Shown piece after piece: positions 1 through 11,381 of a DNA stretch of 64,000 nucleotides. Position 1 is the stretch's first letter. The number at the start of each line of letters is the position of its first letter. This DNA comes from Moraxellaceae bacterium AER2_44_116 (GTDB lineage Bacteria; Pseudomonadota; Gammaproteobacteria; Pseudomonadales; Moraxellaceae), in assembly GCA_006546595.1 (NCBI GenBank), contig VIAD01000005.1, positions 124,001 to 188,000 on the forward strand. The letters are read 5' to 3'. The notes below the pieces were generated by a model. The model worked only from the letters and a program-made list of their open reading frames with translations. It had not been told where the DNA came from and searched no databases. A program made the position numbers and the translations under genes.

Positions 1-1196
1 TTTCCGGGTAATGCGGGCCCTTGCGTGATTTTTTTGCGTTCGATTTTTTTGCCTGCTTTCAAGCGTTTATTGGCACTGGCTATCGCCAATTCAGCAATTT
101 GTTGACCGACATCGGGATGTTGATTCAGCCATAACGAAAAAGCATCTTTGACCACCCCTTGCACAAACACCGAGGCTTCACGGGAAGATAAACGTTCTTT
201 GGTTTGACCTGAAAACTGCGCTTCTTGCATTTTCATTGACAAGACAAAAGCCACTTTTTCCCAGACATCTTCGGGCGCAAGCTTCAGGTTACGTGGTAGT
301 AAGTTTCTAAACTCACAAAACTCACGCATCGCATCGGTTAAACCCTGACGCAATCCGTTGATATGCGTACCGTGTTGCACCGTTGGAATGAGATTCACGT
401 AAGATTCTTGAATTGTTTCACCGCCTTCGGGCAACCAAAATACCGCAAACTCACAAGCGGCATGTTCCCCCTTAAAATCACCAACAAAGGGTTCAGCAGG
501 TAATACGACATCGTTTTTGCAGCTATCAATTAAATAGGCGCGTAAACCATCTTCAAAAAACCACACCTCTTCTTCTTTAGCCTGTTTATCAACCCATTTA
601 ATTTGCAAATTGGGGCATAACACCGCTTTGGCTTTTAATAAATGCTTTAATGCTTTGGTGGCAAATTTGGGCGTATCAAAATATTGCGGGTCAGCCCAAA
701 AACGCACACTCGTGCCCGTATGACGTTTGGGCACGCTACCAACGACAGCTAATTCACTGGCTTTATTCCCATTAGCAAAACTAATCGCGTACTCTTGGCT
801 ATCACGCTTGACTTTGACTTGTACCAGTGTCGACAACGCGTTAACCACCGAAATACCAACACCGTGCAAACCACCCGAAAACTGATAGTTTTTATTGGAA
901 AATTTGCCACCGGCATGAAGCTTGGTCAGAATTAACTCGACACCTGACATTTTTTCTTCAGGGTGAGTATCAACAGGCATACCACGGCCATCATCAATGA
1001 CCTCTAATGAGTTATCTTCATGCAAAATCACTTGAATATAACTGGCATGACCTGCCATCGCTTCATCAACCGAATTATCAATGACTTCTTGGGCAAGATG
1101 GTTGGGGCGACTGGTATCGGTGTACATACCAGGGCGGCGGCGTACAGGGTCTAAACCTGACAAAACTTCAATGGCATCGGCGTTATAAGTCGTCAT
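1..1196 (-). CDS. parE: DNA topoisomerase IV subunit B (partial, 3' end outside window)
   Basis: ATPase subunit of topoisomerase IV, which decatenates daughter chromosomes with ParC. About 398 N-terminal residues are present, starting at the ATG at 1196; the rest lies beyond the left edge. The GHKL ATPase fold is clear: DPVRRRPGMYT near residue 16, the Mg-binding EVIDNSVDEAMAG helix, DDGRGMPV, and the ATP-lid glycines of GGLHGVGISVVNALS. The early part is shorter and ParE-like rather than GyrB-like. The yqiA reading frame begins its coding end only 5 bp away, on the same strand and downstream, so both may share a transcript. The parE-yqiA-cpdA linkage is conserved in gammaproteobacteria. Confidence 0.95.
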   Translation of the reverse strand, partial: MTTYNADAIEVLSGLDPVRRRPGMYTDTSRPNHLAQEVIDNSVDEAMAGHASYIQVILHEDNSLEVIDDGRGMPVDTHPEEKMSGVELILTKLHAGGKFSNKNYQFSGGLHGVGISVVNALSTLVQVKVKRDSQEYAISFANGNKASELAVVGSVPKRHTGTSVRFWADPQYFDTPKFATKALKHLLKAKAVLCPNLQIKWVDKQAKEEEVWFFEDGLRAYLIDSCKNDVVLPAEPFVGDFKGEHAACEFAVFWLPEGGETIQESYVNLIPTVQHGTHINGLRQGLTDAMREFCEFRNLLPRNLKLAPEDVWEKVAFVLSMKMQEAQFSGQTKERLSSREASVFVQGVVKDAFSLWLNQHPDVGQQIAELAIASANKRLKAGKKIERKKITQGPALPG

Positions 1197-1201
1197 AAAT
1201 C

Positions 1202-1768
1202 TTACTGCATTAAAAAATAAACAATGGCGGGGATGTGCTGCTCAAACGTATCAAAGGCGTGATGACCGCCCTCCTCCACCAAACGGGGCGAGTGCGGATA
1301 TTTTGCCAGTGCTAGGCGATAGTCTAAAGTCTCATCCTGTGTTTGTAATAGTACCCAAAGTCGTTCTGGTGTACGTAAAGCGTCAACTTCTAACGCTAAC
1401 AATTGCTGAACGTGGTCAACGGTTAATATATAGCCAGTTCCCGTATGATAGTTTTTTTGCTCACCCAACAACTCCGCCAATAAATCATAGGCTTTGACGG
1501 CAGGGTTAATAAGTACTGCTTTATTGCCATAATGCTGATTGAGCCATGTGGCATAAAATCCCCCCAAGGAACTGCCCAATAAACCTGCATCGGGATATTG
1601 TTGCACTAAGTTCGCTAATAACGCGGCGACTTGCTCAGGAAAGATATTGAGATCAGGTGCAATAAACTGAATATCAGGACGATGTTGAGCTAACCACTCG
1701 CGTAACAAACCTGCTTTATGAGATTGGGGAGAACTGTTGAAACCGTGAATATAAATAAGAGTCGACAT
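1202..1768 (-). CDS. yqiA: YqiA-like esterase, alpha/beta hydrolase
   Basis: Cytoplasmic alpha/beta hydrolase of the YqiA family (acyl-CoA/p-nitrophenyl ester esterase in E. coli). I start it at the ATG at 1768, where the protein opens STLIYIHGFNSSPQSHKAG, the typical family start. An upstream in-frame start would add 31 residues of hydrophobic, non-conserved sequence. The nucleophile elbow is GLLGSSLGGFYA, the oxyanion region is HGFNSS, and the catalytic His is in GGHHAF near the C-terminus. The length, about 188 residues, fits the family. It lies directly downstream of parE and upstream in sequence of cpdA's 3' end, the usual neighbourhood of this gene. Confidence 0.9.
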   Translation of the reverse strand: MSTLIYIHGFNSSPQSHKAGLLREWLAQHRPDIQFIAPDLNIFPEQVAALLANLVQQYPDAGLLGSSLGGFYATWLNQHYGNKAVLINPAVKAYDLLAELLGEQKNYHTGTGYILTVDHVQQLLALEVDALRTPERLWVLLQTQDETLDYRLALAKYPHSPRLVEEGGHHAFDTFEQHIPAIVYFLMQ

Positions 1769-1885
1769 GGAAAACAGCAGAATGAATATTAAAGATAAAT
1801 AGATAAAAGAAATTTGCCGCGAGACATCAAGTGCGCTCCATGCGTTGCGCTTAATGACCAATTTTCATCGGCTGAATAGCTGTGA

Positions 1886-2692
1886 TTAGTAGCCGCGGAC
1901 ACTCCAATCAACAACAAACTTCACCCCTTCAACACGCGATACTTGCGTCACAATATCGCCGTTGGCATACAAATCAAGCCAACGATAGCCCGGAGATAAA
2001 TCATCAATCGCAAAATCATCACTGAGTGGCTTAAATTGCACGCAGGTTGAAGGCACAGACAGCAGTCTCACCCCTTTACGCACACGATCCGACTCTTGAT
2101 GAACATGCCCCCAAATAATGGCTTTTATGTGGCTAAACTGGTCGATAATTTGCCAAAACGCATCGGCATTGGCCACCACCTGATTATCTAACCATGCACA
2201 ATCCATTGGAATGGGATGGTGATGCAAACAGACCATCACATGAGAACGTGTACTCGCAGACAAGGCTTGTTGCAAAAACTGTAATTCGTTTGGCGCAAAA
2301 TTTCCCGGAACTTCATGTTCAACACTGGAATTCAGCATGATAATTTGCCAGCCATCTTTGTGGATGACACAGGGACTTAAATGCGTTTTGTCGTTTAGGG
2401 TGTTCAGAATGGGTTGGGTAATATCATGATTACCTTGCAACCAATAATTGGGTACATGAAATTGGGCTAAGTGCTGTTGGAATCGAGTATAAGCGGCTTC
2501 AGACGCATCTTGAGCAATATCGCCCGTTGCTAAAATCACATCGATATGCGTTTGTTCGCGCTGAACTTTTTCCAGCACTAGACGCAAACTATCTTCGGTG
2601 TTTAATCCAAGCAACCGCCCTTCTGTGCTGGCAAACAGATGACTATCGGAAACTTGAACCACGCGTAGTGGTCGTTGTGTGTTTTTTTTCAA
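1886..2692 (-). CDS. cpdA: 3',5'-cyclic AMP phosphodiesterase
   Basis: Metallophosphoesterase that hydrolyses cAMP. The five metal-binding blocks are visible: VSDSHLF (DxH), ATGDIAQD (GD), LQGNHD (GNHD), CLHHHPIP and WGHVHQES (GHxH). The start is uncertain. I prefer a TTG at 2692 preceded by a GGGATGG-like ribosome-binding site, giving about 268 residues, near E. coli CpdA's 275. A GTG at 2779 would add 29 basic residues, but these codons lie inside a dispersed inverted-repeat element (2720-2818) and are unlikely to be conserved. The gene follows the parE-yqiA-cpdA arrangement of Pseudomonadales. Confidence 0.9.
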   Translation of the reverse strand: MKKNTQRPLRVVQVSDSHLFASTEGRLLGLNTEDSLRLVLEKVQREQTHIDVILATGDIAQDASEAAYTRFQQHLAQFHVPNYWLQGNHDITQPILNTLNDKTHLSPCVIHKDGWQIIMLNSSVEHEVPGNFAPNELQFLQQALSASTRSHVMVCLHHHPIPMDCAWLDNQVVANADAFWQIIDQFSHIKAIIWGHVHQESDRVRKGVRLLSVPSTCVQFKPLSDDFAIDDLSPGYRWLDLYANGDIVTQVSRVEGVKFVVDWSVRGY

Positions 2693-2719
2693 GATGCCAT
2701 CCCTAAAGCGGACTCTTTT

Positions 2720-2818
2720 AGGACTTACGTGATTAGTGTTTATTTGCTCACGCTTCAACCGCACTTGACGGCCTTGCACTCACAAAACGCGCTAATTTCG
2801 ATGAAGTATGTAAGTCCT
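2720..2818. repeat. Dispersed ~99-bp element with inverted ends (copy 1)
   Basis: The stretch begins AGGACTTAC and ends GTAAGTCCT, perfect 9-bp inverted termini. Its interior shares blocks with copies at 2930 and 38724: a GACTTAYGYGAT start, an ATTTGYTCAC block, and CTCACAAAACGCG, corresponding to TTCATAAAATGCG in the 38724 copy. It looks like a non-coding, MITE- or REP-like element upstream of cpdA. It may carry the cpdA promoter or alter the apparent 5' end of the gene. Confidence 0.65.
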
Positions 2819-2929
2819 GTCTTTATAGTTGTATTAAACGCAAGAATACAACTTTTTTCCAGCGACTCAATCAACAAATCGCCCAAATTTATTCAAATTT
2901 GCCAACTGCGCTGTAAATAAGCATTTTAT

Positions 2930-3000
2930 GTCTTACGCATCTATGATTTATTTGTTCACATTTCAGCGGATTCAGTCGGCTTTAAGCTCACAAAACGCTC
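2930..3000. repeat. Partial copy of the dispersed ~100-bp element (copy 2)
   Basis: Starts GTCTTACGC, continues with ATTTGTTCACATTTCAGCG, and has CTCACAAAACGC near its right end, matching blocks of the copies at 2720 and 38724 in the same order. The right inverted terminus is not recognisable; the element appears to run into the nudF stop codon at 3000-3002. Found only by eye, so its limits are approximate. Confidence 0.45.
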
Positions 3001-3623
3001 TACTCACGGCATATTGCTAAGTTTTGTCTATTTAGCATCAACCATTGTAACGCAATTAATGCAGGAGCGTTACTGACGCGGCCATCCATGAGTGCCTGAA
3101 AAGCGGTTTCTGCCTTGAGTACCGTGACTTTGATATCTTCACCCTCTTCGGGTAGGCCATGCAAGCCACCTGCATGACTCAAATCCGCTTGTGCGACAAA
3201 CAGTGTAAACTTTTCGTTGCTACCACCCGGACTCATCAAATACGTCATGACTTTTTTAACATGCGTCAACGTGACACCCGCTTCTTCTAATGCTTCACGA
3301 CACACCACGGTTTCCAATGTTTCGTCGTCATCGACACTATCTACCAAGCCCGCGACAATTTCAAGCTGCCACGGGTTTGATTCTGCTAATGCACCGACAC
3401 GAAATTGCTCAATCATCAGCACTTCGTCACGTTGTGGATCATAAATTAACACACCAACGGCTTCAGGCTTGATTAAAAGCTCACGTTGAATCACGACGCC
3501 CATGCCACCCGCAAACTGGCGATGCTTTAAACGTACCACTTCTAAGCGTGAAAAGCCTTGATAAACCAAACGCTGTTCAATGATTTCAACATCTTGCTCA
3601 CACGTAAAACCGTTGGTTGTCAT
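3000..3623 (-). CDS. nudF: ADP-ribose pyrophosphatase (Nudix)
   Basis: Nudix hydrolase of the ADP-ribose pyrophosphatase type, converting ADP-ribose to AMP and ribose 5-phosphate. The Nudix helix is intact (REALEEAGV, with the preceding E at x7), around residues 110-120. The loop from the Nudix glycine to the first glutamate appears about three residues longer than the classic GX5E, with acidic residues SVDDDET. Upstream are the LMIEQFRVGA and NPWQLEIVAGLVD segments diagnostic of NudF; downstream is the SPGGSNEKFTLFVA segment. About 207 residues, normal for the family. It starts 5 bp after the thiC stop and is probably cotranscribed with it. Confidence 0.93.
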   Translation of the reverse strand: MTTNGFTCEQDVEIIEQRLVYQGFSRLEVVRLKHRQFAGGMGVVIQRELLIKPEAVGVLIYDPQRDEVLMIEQFRVGALAESNPWQLEIVAGLVDSVDDDETLETVVCREALEEAGVTLTHVKKVMTYLMSPGGSNEKFTLFVAQADLSHAGGLHGLPEEGEDIKVTVLKAETAFQALMDGRVSNAPALIALQWLMLNRQNLAICRE

Positions 3624-3628
3624 GATAA

Positions 3629-5536
<1,908 letters not shown>

Positions 5537-5677
5537 CTATACCCTTGTCCTTAGCCTTGTGCTACTAGCCAAGCCTGCTACGTGATAATCTGCGTGTAAA
5601 ATTCTGTAGTTGATATTGCTTTAGCAGAGATAAACCAATACCCTCGCATCATTGTCCATACTCATCGGTATGTTGTT

Positions 5678-6982
5678 ATGCGTCGTTTATTTCCTGTGTT
5701 ACTGATTGCCTCCACTGCGGCTTCTACTTGCTATGCCTTAGATTTAGCGCAAGCCTATGAACAAGCACTTAAAAATGACCCTCAATGGGCTTCGATCACC
5801 AATCAATATTTGGCTGAAAACGAAAAAGAAAACCTAAGCCGTGAAGCTTTACGGCCAACAGTCGGCTTTACGGGTTCAGTGAACCGTAATAATGTTAGCC
5901 CAGATACGGGTTCTAGCTATAGCTACACAGGGACACAATTGGCGATCCAAGCACGTCAACCTTTGTATCGTGCGGACTTGTGGAAAGCCTATGAAAAAGC
6001 AAAAGCATTAACCTCGGTGAATGAAGCGACGTATCGCCAAAAGCAACAAGAGCAAGTGCAACGAGTCAGTGAGGCGTATTTTAACGTCTTACGCGCCGAA
6101 GAAACGTTAGGTGCGTCCAAGTCCGAAGAAGCGGCGTTAAAACGCCAATTAGAGCAAGCACAGAAGCGTTTTGATGTTGGTTTGATTGCCAAAACGGATG
6201 TTTTAGAAGCACAAGCACAATTAGACGGGGCAGTCGCCAACCGTATTAGCCAAGAAGTGGGTTTAGCCAGTGCGCGAGAAGTATTAGCGTCGATTATTGG
6301 TGGTGATGCTAGTGCCTTATCTTCATTACGTACCGACTTTATTGTCACCACACCACAGCCTAATAATCCCGATGACTGGGTAAAGTTAGCGCAAGAAAAA
6401 AATCCGCAATTAGCCACGGCGCGTTTTAACTATCAAGCAGCACAAGTCGCGCGGGAGGAACAGCGTACGTCCTATCGTCCTACCATTGATTTTGTTGCGT
6501 CGTTAAGCAATCGTGATAATGGTAGTGGTAATGCCGCCTCCTTTAATAATGGTCGGCAAATGGCTGCTGGTATTGAAATGCAATGGCCGTTATATACGGG
6601 TGGACGCACAGCAACCGCCATTAAACAAGCGAGTTATGCCAGTGATGCAGCGCGTGACCAAGTCACTTCGGTTGAGCGTCAATTGACAGCACAAACACGT
6701 ACTGCCTATTTGAATGCCTCTGCCGATAGTTATCGGGTTGCCGCGCGTCAACAAGCGGTCAAATCGTCGGAAGCGGCGTTGGCGGCTACCAAAGCAGGTT
6801 ATGATGTGGGTACACGTAATATTGTCGATGTGTTGCTTGCAGAACGTAATGTCTATGCGGCTAAACGTGACCACGCCAATTCGCGTTATGACTATGTGAT
6901 TAACACAGTAAAACTACGTGCTGCCAGTGGACAATTAGGCGAAGTGGATATTAAAGAGCTGAATGGTTGGTTGGGTAAGTAA
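5678..6982 (+). CDS. tolC: TolC family outer-membrane efflux protein
   Basis: Trimeric outer-membrane channel of tripartite efflux pumps and type I secretion. It has an N-terminal signal peptide (MRRLFPVLLIASTAASTCYA) followed by DLAQAYEQALKNDPQW, the standard start of mature TolC. Two OEP repeats follow: the first around residues 25-210 with the coiled-coil block EETLGASKSEEAALKRQLEQ and the RFDVGLIAKTDVLEAQAQLD turn, the second around 230-420 with GYDVGTRNIVDVLLAERNVY. The length of 434 residues is typical. As in Pseudomonas it lies divergent from thiC. It is the only outer-membrane channel in the window and could serve the RND pump encoded nearby, which lacks its own. Confidence 0.93.
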   Translation: MRRLFPVLLIASTAASTCYALDLAQAYEQALKNDPQWASITNQYLAENEKENLSREALRPTVGFTGSVNRNNVSPDTGSSYSYTGTQLAIQARQPLYRADLWKAYEKAKALTSVNEATYRQKQQEQVQRVSEAYFNVLRAEETLGASKSEEAALKRQLEQAQKRFDVGLIAKTDVLEAQAQLDGAVANRISQEVGLASAREVLASIIGGDASALSSLRTDFIVTTPQPNNPDDWVKLAQEKNPQLATARFNYQAAQVAREEQRTSYRPTIDFVASLSNRDNGSGNAASFNNGRQMAAGIEMQWPLYTGGRTATAIKQASYASDAARDQVTSVERQLTAQTRTAYLNASADSYRVAARQQAVKSSEAALAATKAGYDVGTRNIVDVLLAERNVYAAKRDHANSRYDYVINTVKLRAASGQLGEVDIKELNGWLGK

Positions 6983-7025
6983 GACTTAGCTCATCAAGAA
7001 AGTCATAAGGGTGAAATTTTTGCTC

Positions 7026-7460
7026 TTATGATTTATTGCTGCCGCCATCAAACGGATTGATTAAACGAAGACCACAATTCTCAAAATCTTTTATATTGCG
7101 TGTTGCTATCGCAAAATCATGTACTCGCGCAATAGCGGCTATTTGTGCGTCGGCAAAACTCAAAGGTTGACCAATATCATCACGAAAAGTACGAAGTTGT
7201 GCCGCTATTATCGCTTCTTCGTATCCAAACACCCGTATCCTCTGCTTAAATCCATTTTCAACGAATTGATGAAACTGTATCAGCAACGCTTGCTTTCGAT
7301 TACCTTCGGGCATACGTTTTAGTCCATACATGATTTCTGTAATGGTGATTGAACTGGTAAATAAACAGCTTAGAGGCTGAGCATAAAGCCATTCTGTCAC
7401 TTGTGTCTGAGGGTTTGGACGCATCAACTCAGAAATGACATTGGTATCCAGTAAAATCAT
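7026..7460 (-). CDS. PIN-domain toxin, VapC/FitB type
   Basis: PIN-domain ribonuclease of a type II toxin-antitoxin pair. The acidic active site is recognisable: the first Asp in MILLDTNVISELMRP, Glu in the TSSITITEIMYGLKRMPEG segment, and Asp residues in LSFADAQIAAIA and TRNIKDFENCGL. About 144 residues, typical of the family. Its start overlaps the preceding antitoxin gene by 4 bp (ATGA), implying translational coupling. It converges on tolC, with only about 40 bp between stops. The target RNA cannot be told from sequence. Confidence 0.85.
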   Translation of the reverse strand: MILLDTNVISELMRPNPQTQVTEWLYAQPLSCLFTSSITITEIMYGLKRMPEGNRKQALLIQFHQFVENGFKQRIRVFGYEEAIIAAQLRTFRDDIGQPLSFADAQIAAIARVHDFAIATRNIKDFENCGLRLINPFDGGSNKS

Positions 7461-7711
7461 TCAAAATCCACCCTTCTGTCTTGCTGCTGGCTTCTTGGTT
7501 CAATCACTAATTCTTCATTTGGATTTTGCGCGGGCGGCACGTCTTTAAAAAAACTCAATAAATAACTACCCATCAACAATGAACCTGCATCCGTTACGAC
7601 ATCATCTGTATTGAGTACCATAAACGTGACTTCAACACGATGATTACGCATTTGCTCGGGCACTGGAATCATATCTTGAGGATGGTCGTAGATTTGGCGT
7701 AATGCGTACAT
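7457..7711 (-). CDS. Probable antitoxin of the PIN toxin
   Basis: Small 84-residue acidic-tailed protein immediately upstream of and overlapping the PIN toxin gene by 4 bp, the classic antitoxin position. The N-terminal half (YALRQIYDHPQDMIPVPEQM, then RNHRVEVTFMVL) looks like a short beta-strand DNA-binding domain, and the C-terminal tail (NPNEELVIEPRSQQQDRR) is polar and likely binds and neutralises the toxin. I cannot assign a DNA-binding family with certainty, so the call rests mainly on gene arrangement. Confidence 0.7.
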   Translation of the reverse strand: MYALRQIYDHPQDMIPVPEQMRNHRVEVTFMVLNTDDVVTDAGSLLMGSYLLSFFKDVPPAQNPNEELVIEPRSQQQDRRVDFE

Positions 7712-7754
7712 AATCGTTACTCAGCATTCGAATTAATGGCTTTGACTATAACAA

Positions 7755-7778
7755 AAAAGACGCGGCTAGGCGTCTTTT
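7755..7778. terminator. Bidirectional intrinsic terminator
   Basis: AAAAGACGC and GCGTCTTTT form a perfect 9-bp stem with a 6-base loop, with A-runs on the left and T-runs on the right. It lies between the start of the toxin-antitoxin operon and the end of the leftward RND/SMR operon, so on the minus strand it can end that operon. Confidence 0.75.
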
Positions 7779-7804
7779 AAGTGTTAGTACACATCAATCC
7801 TACA

Positions 7805-8149
7805 TCACGACTGACAAACATTCACCCCAATAACCCCAACCACAATTAGCGCAGTAAAAAACAATTTACTCACCGAATACACTTCATTCAAAAAACAAAA
7901 CGCAATCAAATTCGAAATAGTCAACACCGAACCCGTAATCACTGACGAAGCAAAACCCAAGTCATATACCTTCAATACTTTTGACCACGTAACAAAAGCA
8001 ACCGTATAAGAAACTAACGCCATCGCCATAAAAATAGCCTTATTTTCAAAGGCATAAACACGCGCTAAATATGTCCCGAAGACATTAAAAAAAATGGTCA
8101 AGGCGATATAAATACCGCCTGCGGTCATCGTTAAACCCATGATATTCAT
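7805..8149 (-). CDS. Small four-helix membrane protein, SMR/EamA-like
   Basis: 114 residues with four predicted membrane helices (about 7-28, 37-57, 63-86 and 91-112), the layout of small multidrug resistance or ArnE/EmrE-like carriers. I see the helix-1 pattern IALTIFFNVFGTYLARVY but not the invariant membrane Glu of EmrE at the usual place, so it may not be a proton-coupled drug exporter. Its start overlaps the RND pump stop by 4 bp, making it the last gene of the six-gene operon. A lipid- or metabolite-flipping partner for the locus is possible but inferred. Confidence 0.65.
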   Translation of the reverse strand: MNIMGLTMTAGGIYIALTIFFNVFGTYLARVYAFENKAIFMAMALVSYTVAFVTWSKVLKVYDLGFASSVITGSVLTISNLIAFCFLNEVYSVSKLFFTALIVVGVIGVNVCQS

Positions 8150-11100
8150 TTTAGTAACTGGTCATCTTTAATTGCCACTAACTGTGCACTGGTGTTGTGT
8201 TGCATTGTGCCGCGTTGATTTTTTCGGTTAAACATCTTCGATAAATCATCAAACACGGTGTACAACACAGGCACAACAATCAGCGTCAACAAGGTAGATG
8301 TTAAAACACCGCCAATCAACGCATGAGCCATTGGCGAGCGTTGTTCTGCGCCCTCGCCTAAGCCCATTGCTAACGGCACCATCCCCATAATCATCGCGGC
8401 GGTGGTCATTAAAATAGGACGTAAACGGGTACGACCAGCGCACATAATGGCTTGTTCTCGGTTCATGCCATCGGCAACGGCTTTTTGAATAAAATCAACC
8501 AACAGAATGGCGTTTTTCGTCACTAAGCCCATCAACATAACAATGCCAATAATGGAAAAAATATTGAGTGTGCTATGGAAAATATATAACGATAAAAAGA
8601 CACCCACTAACGATAAAGGCAACGACGACATAATCGTTAACGGATGCAAAAAGCTATTAAACTGCGCGCCTAAGACAAAATAAATAAACAACACTGCTAA
8701 CAGAAGGGCTGTTTTGGCATAACCCAACGATTCTTCCATATCTTTATTTTGGCCTTGGGTTTGAAAGCGATAACCTGCGGGCAAAGCCATACTCTCTGCG
8801 ACTGCTTTCATATCGGCACCGACATCGCCTGCGGGTCTGCCCATGACATTGGCGGAGAACAACACTTCACGGTATAAATTACGGCGGTTAATTTGTGATG
8901 CCCCTTGCGCGTCATCAATCCGTGCAACCTCGCCTAAAGCCACCATTTCAGGTTGGCCTGTGACTGGGTTAATACGGCTACTGGCAAGCGGCAAGCCCCA
9001 AATATCGTCGCTGTCATGACGTTGCGATTCGGCTAATTGCACTCGCACATCGTAATTTTCGCCTTGTGGGTCTTGCCATGTTGTTACGGCATCACCTGCT
9101 AATAACGGACGTAAAGCGATGCCAATTTGACTAACGGATAAACCTGCATCGGCAGCTCGTTCTCTATCGACTTTAATGGCATAAGCGGGACGAGACGATT
9201 TTAGCGAGCTTTCTAAATCAACAACACCTTCTACTTTACTGACTTTCGCTTGATACTCGGCAGCAATCGCTCTTAACTGTGCTAAATCTTGCCCTTGGAG
9301 TGAAATTTGAATCGGTTTTAAACCGCCACCAATAGATTCTTTTGCGGCAGCGACAGAACTAATTTCAACACCATTCATATTGCTTAAACGTTCACGCAGC
9401 ACGTTAACCAGTTCTTTTTGCGAAATACTGCGTTTTGCTTTTGGCACTAACCTTACGCGAATACCAACGCGATTTTTACCTGCTTCCATACCACTGTTAA
9501 TGGTGGCATACGTGGCAACAACACCTTCATAACCGCGAATCACCGCTTCTACTTGTTCGGTTTTTTGTTGGGTATACGCTAATGATGAACCTGTAGGCGT
9601 AGATAATTTGATGCTGATTTCACTTAAATCAGGCTCAGGGACAAACTCTTTGCCAACTTGGGTCGATAACATCAACGCCAATAACAACGAGGAGAAAGCA
9701 ACAATTAAGGTTTCACGACGATGTCTTAACGCCCAACGAATCACACGCGCATACACTTGGCCTAGACTTTCCACCCACGCATCAAAACGACTAAAAATCC
9801 GCTCACAGAATTGACCAAACACTGTGCTTGCTTGATCTTTTTTATTAAAACGCTGAAGAAACTTATTTAAACTTTCATCATCGCTATGCGTTGGCCGATG
9901 GTTATGCGGCTCTTTCCAAATGCTCGATAACATCGGGTCTAAGGTAAAGCTGACAAACATCGACAACAACACCGCACAGGCGACGGCAACACCAAACTGA
10001 TAAAAGAATCGACCAATAATGCCGCCCATAAAAGCCACAGGAAGGAAGACAACCACAATGGTTAAGGTCGTGGCTAATACCGCCAAGCCAATTTCGCGTG
10101 TACCGTCCATTGCCGCGTGATACGAACTTTTACCCATTGCCGCGTGACGAACAATGTTTTCACGAACCACAATGGCATCATCAATCAATAAACCAATACA
10201 CAACGATAACGCCATTAGGGTCATGGTATTGAGCGAGAGATTAAAAACATATAAACAAAAAATCGTGCCTAATAAGGCAATCGGCAAGGTCAAACTGGTG
10301 ATGACGGTTGACCGCCATGACCCTAAAAATAAAAACACCACGGTAATGGCTAAAATTGCGCCTTCAAACAAGGTCGATTGCACATCATGTAACGATGCAC
10401 GTACTGAACGCGCACTGTCTGCCACTTCTAACATGCTTACGCCTGATGGCAAGCTGGTACGGACATCATCGGCAGCAGCTCGCACACTATCAACGACGGT
10501 AATGGTATTTGCTCCTGACATTTTGACAATATCAATACTGACGGCACGATGACCATTGACTAAAGCCAAAGAACTCGGCTCTTGCTCGCTGTCTTTAATG
10601 TCCGCAACTTGCGATAAATAGACGGGTGATTGACCACGCATGGCGACAATCATATTTTGAAAGTCTTCGGGCGAGGTCATGCGTCCTTCTAATTGAACAA
10701 CACGCTCTTGTACCCCACTCACCACCGTACCTGTCGGCATATCCGCGCTATCGGCACGCAGCGCATTTAATACTTCACCGACACCCACACCTAAAGCTTG
10801 CATCCGCTCAGGCTGTAGTTGTACCGCTATCTCTCGACGTAATCCGCCGACTACTTCGATTTTGCCCACACCTTCGACATTTTGCAGACGACGTACCACT
10901 TGCTGTTCGACTAAAGTGGTTAAATCACGAGTGCTCATGGTAGCCGACTGAAATGCAATCGACATCACGGGTGACGATTCTGGACGATAACGCTCAACTA
11001 AAGGCTCTTTAATATCACCACGAAAACGTGTGCGAACTGAGGCGACTTTATCGCGCACGTCCTGCACGGCTGTGCCAATCGACACACCCAAAGCAAATTC

Positions 11101-11379
11101 AACAGCAATGCTTGAGCGACCTTCATAGGATTTAGAAATAATCCGACGCACACCAGGTATGGTGTTGATACTGTCTTCGAGTTTACGAGTAACATCACTT
11201 TCGACAGCTTCGGGTGATGCGCCAGCGTAATCGGTAGTAATCATGACATAGGGAAACTCAATATCGGGAAACTCCTCGACACTGAGCTCGCGCCACGAAA
11301 AAAGCCCTAATACCATCAGGGCTAACATCATCATGGAGGCAAAAACGGGATTTTTAATGGAGATACGGGTTAACCACAT
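8146..11379 (-). CDS. RND efflux transporter, HAE-1/AcrB family
   Basis: Inner-membrane proton-driven pump subunit of 1077 residues. It has 12 membrane helices with two large periplasmic loops. Family marks are [20 protein letters not shown] near the N-terminus, the helix-4 acidic pair in [14 protein letters not shown], and helix-10 [13 protein letters not shown] with its lysine, which together form the proton relay. It begins 2 bp after the membrane fusion protein stop. No outer-membrane channel gene is in the operon, so the TolC encoded at 5678 is a natural partner. Operon company with acyl- and amide-forming enzymes suggests it exports their product rather than acting mainly as a general drug pump; that is inference. 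Confidence 0.92.
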   Translation of the reverse strand: MWLTRISIKNPVFASMMMLALMVLGLFSWRELSVEEFPDIEFPYVMITTDYAGASPEAVESDVTRKLEDSINTIPGVRRIISKSYEGRSSIAVEFALGVSIGTAVQDVRDKVASVRTRFRGDIKEPLVERYRPESSPVMSIAFQSATMSTRDLTTLVEQQVVRRLQNVEGVGKIEVVGGLRREIAVQLQPERMQALGVGVGEVLNALRADSADMPTGTVVSGVQERVVQLEGRMTSPEDFQNMIVAMRGQSPVYLSQVADIKDSEQEPSSLALVNGHRAVSIDIVKMSGANTITVVDSVRAAADDVRTSLPSGVSMLEVADSARSVRASLHDVQSTLFEGAILAITVVFLFLGSWRSTVITSLTLPIALLGTIFCLYVFNLSLNTMTLMALSLCIGLLIDDAIVVRENIVRHAAMGKSSYHAAMDGTREIGLAVLATTLTIVVVFLPVAFMGGIIGRFFYQFGVAVACAVLLSMFVSFTLDPMLSSIWKEPHNHRPTHSDDESLNKFLQRFNKKDQASTVFGQFCERIFSRFDAWVESLGQVYARVIRWALRHRRETLIVAFSSLLLALMLSTQVGKEFVPEPDLSEISIKLSTPTGSSLAYTQQKTEQVEAVIRGYEGVVATYATINSGMEAGKNRVGIRVRLVPKAKRSISQKELVNVLRERLSNMNGVEISSVAAAKESIGGGLKPIQISLQGQDLAQLRAIAAEYQAKVSKVEGVVDLESSLKSSRPAYAIKVDRERAADAGLSVSQIGIALRPLLAGDAVTTWQDPQGENYDVRVQLAESQRHDSDDIWGLPLASSRINPVTGQPEMVALGEVARIDDAQGASQINRRNLYREVLFSANVMGRPAGDVGADMKAVAESMALPAGYRFQTQGQNKDMEESLGYAKTALLLAVLFIYFVLGAQFNSFLHPLTIMSSLPLSLVGVFLSLYIFHSTLNIFSIIGIVMLMGLVTKNAILLVDFIQKAVADGMNREQAIMCAGRTRLRPILMTTAAMIMGMVPLAMGLGEGAEQRSPMAHALIGGVLTSTLLTLIVVPVLYTVFDDLSKMFNRKNQRGTMQHNTSAQLVAIKDDQLLK

Positions 11380-11381
11380 GA

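Noticed and set aside
1802..1861. Longer N-terminus for the YqiA-like protein
   Set aside because: 31 extra residues are hydrophobic and not part of the family start; the ATG at 1768 gives the usual beginning.
8249..8443. Second minus-strand frame inside the RND gene
   Set aside because: Overlaps the conserved helix region of the pump; no ribosome-binding site or recognisable content.
10154..10552. 132-codon plus-strand frame in the RND gene
   Set aside because: Shadow of the RND pump; composition and content do not resemble a protein family.
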